Assembly: GCA_031266695.1 (NCBI GenBank)
Contig: JAISAK010000262.1
Location: forward strand, 1-5,960
Reading direction: 5' to 3'
DNA from: Treponema sp.
GTDB taxonomy: Bacteria; Spirochaetota; Spirochaetia; Treponematales; Breznakiellaceae
Length of the DNA: 5,960 nucleotides
The notes under the pieces were generated by a model that saw only the letters and a list, made by a program, of their open reading frames with translations, searched no databases and was not told where the DNA came from. Made by a program: the position numbers and the translations under genes. This document shows, one piece after another, positions 1 through 4,765 of this stretch (position 1 is the first letter of the stretch; each line of letters starts with the position of its first letter).

Positions 1-515
1 AACTGATTATTGCACAGTCAAAATTTATGATTGATAAGGGGATACGAATACTTCGACTTGGAGATTCGGCGGCCAATATGACAGTTATCTCTCCGTCGAT
101 GTGGAGAGAATTTATAAAACCTCAGTTTACCAGAATATGTAAAGAAGTTCATGATTACTGCGGTGAAGCGAAAATATACTGTCATATTTGCGGTAATGTA
201 CTCCCCATTATTCCCGATCTCGTTGAAACAAACATTGATTGTATTGCTCCTCTGGACCCGCTTGGGAATTTTACAATTTCGGAGGTGAGAAAAATAGTTG
301 GACCACATTTTATGCTTATGGGCGGAGTAAATACACTTTCGTTTATTAACAAAACAGAAGATGAGATAATAAAGGAAGCCGAGCAGTGTATCAGGGACGG
401 TTTTACAAACAATGGACACTTTGCGGTTGGCTCTGGTTGTGTGGTACCGCGATCGGCTAAAGCGGAAGTAATCAGAGGATTGGCACGGGCCTCCAAAAAT
501 ATGAAGGTATCATAA
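1..515 (+). CDS. Uroporphyrinogen-decarboxylase-fold protein, corrinoid methyltransferase-like (3' part)
   Basis: This is the C-terminal part of a URO-D superfamily protein. The frame is already open at the window edge (first full codon at base 3), so the N-terminal half lies upstream and the ATG at 27 is internal. Counting from that ATG, I see an SPSMWREFIKP segment (residues 22-32), HICGN (53-57), GGVNT (99-103) and GHFAVGSGCVVP (130-141). His53, Cys55 and Cys138 match the His-x-Cys...Cys zinc ligands of MtaA/CmuA-type methylcobalamin methyltransferases. True haem-pathway HemE lacks this set, so a role in methyl transfer or O-demethylation is likelier than porphyrin synthesis. The substrate cannot be read from the sequence. 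The next gene, a dehydrogenase, starts 21 bases after the stop. Family assignment is firm; the methyltransferase role is inferred. Confidence 0.88.
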   Translation, partial: LIIAQSKFMIDKGIRILRLGDSAANMTVISPSMWREFIKPQFTRICKEVHDYCGEAKIYCHICGNVLPIIPDLVETNIDCIAPLDPLGNFTISEVRKIVGPHFMLMGGVNTLSFINKTEDEIIKEAEQCIRDGFTNNGHFAVGSGCVVPRSAKAEVIRGLARASKNMKVS

Positions 516-521
516 GATATA

Positions 522-530
522 TGTTATAAT
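522..530 (+). promoter_or_regulatory. Extended -10 promoter element, predicted leaderless start
   Basis: The sequence TGTTATAAT is a perfect TGn plus TATAAT extended -10 element. No good -35 box lies 16-18 bases upstream, which extended -10 promoters tolerate. If base 530 is position -7, the transcription start is base 537, which is the A of the dehydrogenase ATG. No Shine-Dalgarno sequence lies at a usable distance from that ATG. The element is seen directly; promoter activity is inferred. Confidence 0.5.
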
Positions 531-536
531 CATTCC

Positions 537-1622
537 ATGAAGATTAAAAACAAATTATCAGAATATGGCAATATCTTTCCCGGGGATCTGAAAAATTTTT
601 GTCTCAAGATAATGTCTCTGGAAGGAATGAATCAACATGATGCGGAAATTACCGCAGAGGTGCTTGTTACCACAGACATGATGGGCATACATACCCACGG
701 CGTCAAACAGCTCCGGGGTCTGATGAAAAATTACCGTGACAATCGTATGGATATACACGCCAGGCCCTTAATTGTTTCAGAAGGCCCCGCCTGGGTACAA
801 TATGACGGCTGTCATTGTATGCCTATGGTAAGCTCCGTCTCTGCGATAAATAAAATTATACAAAAAGCAAAAAGTTCCGGTATTGCAATTGCGACAATTA
901 AAAACAGCGGACATTTTGGGGCTGCCGGCTATTATGCAAACCTTGCGGCCAAGGAAAAACTGATCGGCCTCAGCATGACAAATGTCGATCCCGCCGTGGC
1001 AGTGACCGGTTCAAAAGCTTCTGTCCTTGGAACGAATCCAATTGCCTACGCAATACCAAACGGCAGCAACAGGCCAATTCTTTTTGACGCGGCTACAAGC
1101 GTTGTGGCCGCAAGTAAAGTATATATGTTAAAGAATTTGGGTAAAGAAATTCCCCCGGGCTGGCTTTTGGACAAAGACGGGATTGCCACAACCGATCCAT
1201 CCAAATATCCTGATGAAGGAACTTTAATGCCAATGGCGGGTTATAAAGGATACGGTCTTGGTTTGCTTGTGGAAATATTAACCGGCAGTCTTTCGGGCGG
1301 GGCAATGGGAAGCGAGCTTACCTGTTGGCTTCTGCCTTCGGCTGTTCAGGTTAATCAGTCGCATACTTTCATGGTAATTAATCCTGAAGTATTTTCTCCT
1401 TATAATGAATTTATCAGGAAAATAAAAAGGCTCGAAGACCAAATTAGAAATGCTCCCAGGGCCAAAGACGTAGAAAGAATTTATCTTCCCGGTGAGAAAG
1501 AGTGGGAATATTATGAAGATACCCTGAAACATGGGATATCGCTTCCCGATCATATGACATCAAGTATTTTTGGCGTTGCCGATGATTATGGAATCACTAT
1601 TGAGGAATATTTTGGGAAATGA
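537..1622 (+). CDS. Malate/L-lactate dehydrogenase family oxidoreductase (Ldh2/YiaK type)
   Basis: This is a complete 361-residue NAD(P)H-dependent oxidoreductase of the Ldh2 family (COG2055), which reduces 2-oxoacids or oxidises 2-hydroxyacids. Members act on malate, L-lactate, ureidoglycolate or 2,3-diketogulonate. The N-terminal helix pair ends in GIHTHG (50-55), equivalent to the family SHG motif, with His54 the likely catalytic acid/base. NSGHFGAAGYY (123-133), GTNP (165-168), DAATS (184-188), PPGWLLDKDG (206-215) and GYKGYGLGLLVEIL (235-248) follow in family order, and PGEKEWE lies at 318-324. Length is normal for the family and no frameshift is visible. The ATG at 537 gives the usual N-terminus but has no Shine-Dalgarno; an extended -10 sits just upstream. 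It is probably linked to the URO-D-fold gene before it. The substrate cannot be assigned, so no gene symbol is given. Confidence 0.93.
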   Translation: MKIKNKLSEYGNIFPGDLKNFCLKIMSLEGMNQHDAEITAEVLVTTDMMGIHTHGVKQLRGLMKNYRDNRMDIHARPLIVSEGPAWVQYDGCHCMPMVSSVSAINKIIQKAKSSGIAIATIKNSGHFGAAGYYANLAAKEKLIGLSMTNVDPAVAVTGSKASVLGTNPIAYAIPNGSNRPILFDAATSVVAASKVYMLKNLGKEIPPGWLLDKDGIATTDPSKYPDEGTLMPMAGYKGYGLGLLVEILTGSLSGGAMGSELTCWLLPSAVQVNQSHTFMVINPEVFSPYNEFIRKIKRLEDQIRNAPRAKDVERIYLPGEKEWEYYEDTLKHGISLPDHMTSSIFGVADDYGITIEEYFGK

Positions 1623-1674
1623 ACCTCGACGGAGCAGGACGCAAACAGGAAGAAAGTATATTTTGAGGTTTTTT
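1622..1674 (+). terminator. Candidate terminator after the dehydrogenase gene
   Basis: AACCTC (1622-1627) is the reverse complement of GAGGTT (1665-1670), which is followed by more T residues (1671-1674). That gives a six-pair stem leading into a T run, but the loop is 37 bases, long for an intrinsic terminator. The right arm can instead pair downstream with 1702-1710. Weak candidate only. Confidence 0.25.
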
Positions 1675-1710
1675 ATCAATACTACTATACATATAGTACC
1701 CAAAACCCTC
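1665..1710. repeat. Compound inverted repeat
   Basis: An inner perfect inverted repeat, TACTATA (1683-1689) and TATAGTA (1692-1698), has only two bases between the arms. It lies inside an outer imperfect pairing of GAGGTTTT (1665-1672) with AAAACCCTC (1702-1710), which has one bulged C. The structure could be a transcript hairpin for either strand or the structured end of a small mobile or repeat element. The inner arms are certain; the function is unknown. Confidence 0.5.
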
Positions 1711-1737
1711 TGAAATTCCGTGATTGGGAAAGCGGGG

Positions 1738-1911
1738 TCATCGCTCCAGAAGTTTTTCGATCTTCAGTATATTGATTGTGGCGGTGTATTTGGGGTAAAC
1801 GCCTCTGCCGGGCACTGTCGGTCCGCCCCGTGGAGGCTTGTCAGGCTTCATACCGCGGCGCGTACGACGGCCTGAAGGCCGCCTCCCTTTATCGGGTACT
1901 GTAGCCTTCAT
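1738..1911 (-). CDS. Small basic hypothetical protein or coding remnant (57 aa)
   Basis: On the minus strand an ATG at 1911-1909 opens 57 codons ending in TGA at 1740-1738. The N-terminal half is very rich in Arg, Lys, Pro and Gly (GRRPSGRRTRRG at 9-20, then KPDKPPRGGP). The C-terminal part reads YPKYTATINILKIEKLLER, which looks like an ordinary amphipathic protein end. The frame stays open about ten codons upstream of the ATG before a stop. There is no well-placed Shine-Dalgarno. I do not recognise a family. It may be a genuine small protein, the tail of a decayed gene, or part of a dispersed repeat that happens to be open. The N-terminal repeats of related heptads argue for the repeat explanation. 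Convergent to the dehydrogenase gene and divergent from the gene at 2001. Confidence 0.3.
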   Translation of the reverse strand: MKATVPDKGRRPSGRRTRRGMKPDKPPRGGPTVPGRGVYPKYTATINILKIEKLLER

Positions 1912-1939
1912 TGTGCGCTGGGCGCTGTCACCTTCATTG
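1894..1939. repeat. Imperfect 20-base direct repeat, two copies plus a partial third
   Basis: GGGTACTGTAGCCTTCATTG (1894-1913) and GGGCGCTGTCACCTTCATTG (1920-1939) match at 16 of 20 positions, 26 bases apart. A shorter relative, GGGCACTGTC, lies at 1810-1819. On the minus strand these encode related heptads around TVPGRG, TVPDKG and TAPSAQ. Seen directly; origin unknown. Confidence 0.6.
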
Positions 1940-1945
1940 AATTAA

Positions 1946-1962
1946 CAGCCCTTGTCGGGCTG
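1946..1962. repeat. GC-rich hairpin CAGCCC-TTGTC-GGGCTG
   Basis: A perfect six-pair stem with a five-base loop lies just upstream of the -35 region of the gene at 2001. It has no T run on the + strand. It could be an operator, the terminus of a repeat element, or incidental. Confidence 0.4.
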
Positions 1963-1965
1963 CTA

Positions 1966-1994
1966 TTGCTCCGCCCCTTTTCCCGTGTTATGCT
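1966..1994 (+). promoter_or_regulatory. Promoter candidate with extended -10, leaderless start for the gene at 2001
   Basis: TTGCTC (1966-1971, three of six matches to the -35 consensus) and TATGCT (1989-1994) are separated by 17 bases, and TGT precedes the -10 to give TGTTATGCT. With base 1994 as -7, the start point is base 2001, the A of the ATG. The adjacent GAAAGA is too close to act as a Shine-Dalgarno. The geometry is identical to that at 522-537. Confidence 0.45.
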
Positions 1995-2000
1995 GAAAGA

Positions 2001-2915
2001 ATGAAAAACCTGGCCAAGCTGGTACTCTTCTTCAGTTTCAGTTTTGCCGTGCTTTTTCTGATATCGACGGCTTTGCGCTTTCTTGCGATACGGGTTAACT
2101 GGATACAGGCCCTGCCCCGGCAGCCGGAAACCATGCTCTCCGAGCTTATCATGGCCGCCCATTGGGCTCTGAGCCTTGGAATCTACGGTTCCCTGCTTTT
2201 AAGCTTAAGTTACGCCGTCCGGAAACGTTTTTTTGCTCCCCTTATGATTATTTCCCTTATAATTTTTTCCCTGGGTTTCGGTTTCGGCCTTTCCACCGCC
2301 CTTGCGCGGATGAGTAATGTGCCGCCCGCGCGGGACCTTGTAAAGCTTCCGGGAGAGGCGGGCCTAATCCTTGCCCGGAACGACATCTCCCTGGTGCTGC
2401 TTCGGGGGCCGGAAGAAGCGCGGGGGCCCCGGGTGGTGGCTATTCCGGGCAGGCCGATTTTCTATCAGGCCGAACCCGTGGGCCCCAACAATACCGTTCT
2501 CGGCCTGCCGCCCCTCCCCTTCCGGGATGAAAGCCCCTGGTTTTTGAAGAGCCTTGCCATTGATATAAGGCTCAGCTCCGAACAGCTTGAAAATCATTAT
2601 AACCAGGGACTTATTCCCTTCCTTATCTATGCGGGGGCCCTGGTTTTCTTCCTCGGTTCCCTGGGTTTTGTTCTCAGACTGAGCGTTTGGCCGCTGGCAA
2701 ATCTCTTTGTGGGCTGCCTGGTCTTCCGGGGAGTTCTGGCCCTGGAAATATTTTTGAATTCCCCGGAAATACAGGATATATTTGAATCTTTCCTGGGGAA
2801 ACGTTTTCCCCTCTCCTTCACTGTTCCCCTAATCTTCTGCGCCTTTGGAGCGTTGGCGTATCTCTATTCTGCCCTGGTATATTTGGCAAGAAGGCGGAGT
2901 GATGAAGAAGATTAG
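2001..2915 (+). CDS. Hypothetical integral membrane protein, 3 + 3 membrane segments (LptF/LptG-like layout)
   Basis: This 304-residue protein belongs to no family I recognise by sequence. Hydrophobic segments lie at about 7-28, 48-72 and 77-102, then a soluble region at about 103-203, then segments at about 204-226, 231-252 and 271-295. Basic residues after segments 2 (RKR, 74-76) and 6 (RRR, 297-299) place those loops in the cytoplasm, so the 100-residue middle domain should be outside the inner membrane. That domain is rich in Pro and Gly and probably mostly beta strand. The tail is SDEED. Its gene overlaps the next by 14 bases, and the next product has the same 3 + domain + 3 layout, suggesting partner subunits. 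The ATG at 2001 is the first in the frame and has an extended -10 rather than a Shine-Dalgarno. It appears to be the promoter-proximal gene of a three-gene operon. Coding is near certain; function is unknown. Confidence 0.85.
   Translation: MKNLAKLVLFFSFSFAVLFLISTALRFLAIRVNWIQALPRQPETMLSELIMAAHWALSLGIYGSLLLSLSYAVRKRFFAPLMIISLIIFSLGFGFGLSTALARMSNVPPARDLVKLPGEAGLILARNDISLVLLRGPEEARGPRVVAIPGRPIFYQAEPVGPNNTVLGLPPLPFRDESPWFLKSLAIDIRLSSEQLENHYNQGLIPFLIYAGALVFFLGSLGFVLRLSVWPLANLFVGCLVFRGVLALEIFLNSPEIQDIFESFLGKRFPLSFTVPLIFCAFGALAYLYSALVYLARRRSDEED
2891..2899 (+). promoter_or_regulatory. Ribosome binding site deciding the 2902 start
   Basis: AAGGCGGAG precedes the ATG at 2902: AAGG ends 7 bases before it and GGAG 2 bases before it. 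The open frame extends further upstream to a TTG at 2845, but that codon has no ribosome binding site and lies deep in the previous gene, so the ATG at 2902 is preferred. The site lies within the end of the upstream gene, so translation is probably coupled. Confidence 0.55.
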
Positions 2916-4725
2916 CAAAGAAACATTCCAAAAACCCCAGGCCGTCTTCATCCTGTATATGCTTGTTTCCCTTCTCCTGATTCTGGGTTTCCGTTTTATT
3001 TTCCCCGGTGAAACCGCGCCCCTTCCCTACTTTTCCCGAAACTGGCGGCTTGTCCGGGGTGTTTTGGACATCTTCACCCTCTTTCCCGCCCTTGCGCTGT
3101 CGGCGCTGGTGGTTCCCTTCGGGCTGGTTCCGGAACAGGAAGATTCCTACACCAGCTTTTCACCCAAATTTTTCCGGCGACTTATTTCTCCCATCATCAT
3201 TGCCATCTGCGCCGCCGCGATCTATGGCCTTATTTTTTTTCTGGCCCTTCCCGTATTTCACGATATGGAAGAAAACATGCGCCACAAGGGAGAACTTTAC
3301 CGGCAGGCAAGGGACCAGGCCCGGCTGCACAGGGCGGAAGGAAACTGGCTTGAAACCGCCCGGTTTGTAGACCTTTGTGAAAGGGTCTGGCCCGAAAGTC
3401 CCGAACTCGCGCCGCTTAAAACCGAGGCGGCAATTCACCTTGAAGAGCGTCGTTTTGCGGAAGCAGCCGCCCGCGCGCGGCTGCCGGCCGGCGGCATGGG
3501 ACTGCGGGGCAGCAAACCGGACGCCGCTGTTGCCCGCCTGCCGGGCGCCCGGCAGCCGGTGGACGCGGCCGATGCCGTCACCATGAGCGAAGCAGCCTTG
3601 AAAGACGAGCGCTACTGGGACGCCCAGTGGCTTGCCACCCTTGGCGGGCGCATTGCCGCGCGGGGGAGCCCCGAGGCGGCGGAAGCCGCCAGACTGAGCG
3701 GCGCGGCATGGGATAAAATCGAATCCCTGGAACCCAACAGGCGGGAAACGCGGATCTATTCGCTTTTCAGCCTTAAACAGGCGGGTTACCAGGCTATGGT
3801 TTCGGACGACTGGATACGGGCCTTCTACATTTTCCGGGAACTTACGGAACAAACCCCCGATGATCCGGACGCGGTAAAATTTCTCGCCGCCAGCGAGAGG
3901 GGAACCAAAGAGACGGCCTTCTTTATTGATGAGATGGAGGTATCCCTTGGCGATGTGCTTAGCGGTGTGGTGTTCTCGCTTCCCGCGCGGACAAGAAACG
4001 GGGCGCCCGGCAGGGTGATACTGCGCCTTGCAAGCCTTTCGGCCTTTTCCGACTATGCCTACGGGACAGGCCTTGAGCTTTTAAGTTTTGACGGCGAAGC
4101 GCGGCCCCTGGCGCGGCTGGACGCGCCTTATGTAAAATTTCTGCCGATTACGCTTGACGGCAGGGCGCAGGTCAAGGTGCTTATGCGCGCCCTTGACCGT
4201 AACAACGAAGATCAACAATGGGAAGGCGAGTGGCAGTTTGAAGCGGACTTGCCGGCTGCTTACCGTTCCGGCCTTGGGGATACCCAGATCATCCTGGATC
4301 TAAGCTACGAAAATTTTCTTCTCCTTTCCCGAATCCGACAGGGGCTTGCCGGACTGCAGCTTGGGGAACTTTTTTCGGCCTCAAAGCTTCTCGGCCAGGC
4401 GGGTTACATCTCCCAGGTTTTTCAGGCGGAAATACTCAACCGTTTGGGCGCTTCCCTTTTCTTCCTTCCCATGACCATCCTTGCAATTATAATCGGCTGG
4501 CGTTTTCGTACAAAACGACGGCCCCGTTATCTTTTTATCCCGATGCTTCCCATCCTGCCCGTTGTTTTTACCGGCGTAACCTGCCTTTACCGGACAGTGC
4601 TTAACACCCTGGGCATAACCCTCATTATCGGTATTGGATTCTCCGCGGCCTTTGCCATTTTCATTGCCGCTATGGCGGTATCCTTTATCCTCTCCCTGAT
4701 ATTCCTGGCAGCCCAGCATGGATAA
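2902..4725 (+). CDS. Integral membrane protein with large periplasmic TPR-like and beta domains (divergent LptF/LptG-like permease candidate)
   Basis: This protein has 607 residues. Membrane segments lie at about 13-33, 54-76 and 94-117. A helical, TPR-like region follows at 125-335; the clearest unit is about 296-328, around SDDWIRAFYIFRELTEQTPD. A strand-rich domain lies at about 336-475, and membrane segments return at about 515-533, 543-563 and 571-603. Basic patches KRRPR (538-542) and FRR (91-93) face the cytoplasm, so the ~400-residue middle is periplasmic. The last third (a conserved-looking helix about 497-515 with AEILNRL, a membrane segment, WRFRTKRRPR, two more segments) and the TM2-loop-TM3 region resemble LptF/LptG (PF03739) permeases in pattern. 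The likeness is only inferred, and the TPR insertion makes it far longer than the usual 350-400 residues. It is translationally coupled to the preceding membrane protein and followed by a J-domain gene. A GC-rich Ala/Arg/Pro/Gly linker occupies about 187-222. Confidence 0.85.
   Translation: MKKISKETFQKPQAVFILYMLVSLLLILGFRFIFPGETAPLPYFSRNWRLVRGVLDIFTLFPALALSALVVPFGLVPEQEDSYTSFSPKFFRRLISPIIIAICAAAIYGLIFFLALPVFHDMEENMRHKGELYRQARDQARLHRAEGNWLETARFVDLCERVWPESPELAPLKTEAAIHLEERRFAEAAARARLPAGGMGLRGSKPDAAVARLPGARQPVDAADAVTMSEAALKDERYWDAQWLATLGGRIAARGSPEAAEAARLSGAAWDKIESLEPNRRETRIYSLFSLKQAGYQAMVSDDWIRAFYIFRELTEQTPDDPDAVKFLAASERGTKETAFFIDEMEVSLGDVLSGVVFSLPARTRNGAPGRVILRLASLSAFSDYAYGTGLELLSFDGEARPLARLDAPYVKFLPITLDGRAQVKVLMRALDRNNEDQQWEGEWQFEADLPAAYRSGLGDTQIILDLSYENFLLLSRIRQGLAGLQLGELFSASKLLGQAGYISQVFQAEILNRLGASLFFLPMTILAIIIGWRFRTKRRPRYLFIPMLPILPVVFTGVTCLYRTVLNTLGITLIIGIGFSAAFAIFIAAMAVSFILSLIFLAAQHG
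3538..3555. repeat. Perfect 18-base palindrome inside the large membrane protein gene
   Basis: CTGCCGGGCGCCCGGCAG is its own reverse complement. A second self-complementary run, GCCGGCCGGC, lies about 50 bases upstream (3483-3492). Both fall in the linker between helical repeats that encodes Pro, Gly, Arg and Ala. It could be an in-frame repeat insertion or the by-product of strong GC bias. Confidence 0.5.
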
Positions 4726-4765
4726 GCGGGCTGGGGCGGCTGCCGGAGTAAGCGAAGCAGGATGA
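4718..4765 (+). CDS. Possible 15-codon coupling mini-ORF
   Basis: An ATG at 4718 overlaps the last codons of the large membrane protein gene, encodes MDKRAGAAAGVSEAG, and ends in TGA at 4763-4765. That TGA overlaps the ATG of the J-domain gene as ATGA. It bridges the otherwise untranslated 36-base gap and could carry ribosomes from one gene to the next. The product itself probably has no function. Chance is possible at this length. Confidence 0.25.
   Translation: MDKRAGAAAGVSEAG

Larger units (their letters stand above)
1623..2000. other. 378-base gap holding repeats and a small minus-strand ORF, no conserved gene recognised
   Basis: No + strand gene is evident here. The stretch contains the inverted repeat at 1665-1710, a minus-strand 57-codon ORF at 1738-1911, a CGGCC-TGAA-GGCCG hairpin at 1868-1881, imperfect direct repeats at 1894-1913 and 1920-1939, a CAGCCC-TTGTC-GGGCTG hairpin at 1946-1962, and a promoter candidate ending at 1994. 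It also marks the change from AT-richer to GC-richer sequence. This concentration of short repeats suggests a small insertion or its remnant rather than ordinary spacer. I see no tRNA or recognisable ncRNA in it. Confidence 0.5.

Noticed and set aside
18..496. Minus-strand open frames opposite the URO-D-fold gene
   Set aside because: They mirror a gene with clear conserved motifs on the + strand and have no motifs of their own.
1..515. HemE (haem-pathway uroporphyrinogen decarboxylase)
   Set aside because: The HICGN and GSGCVVP motifs belong to the zinc-dependent methyltransferase branch, not to HemE.
1810..1939. CRISPR array
   Set aside because: Repeats are too few, imperfect and irregularly spaced, and there are no spacers of constant length or cas genes.
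1908..2162. 84-codon open frame on the minus strand
   Set aside because: It runs antisense through the start of the gene at 2001 and over its promoter; the translation has no coding character.
2845..2901. TTG start that would lengthen the large membrane protein by 19 residues
   Set aside because: No ribosome site precedes it, it would overlap the upstream gene by 71 bases, and the ATG at 2902 has AAGG and GGAG in place.
3160..3852. 230-codon open frame on the minus strand
   Set aside because: It lies wholly antisense to the large membrane protein gene in GC-rich DNA, where stop codons are rare, and its translation is low-complexity Gly/Arg/Pro/Phe with no family features.
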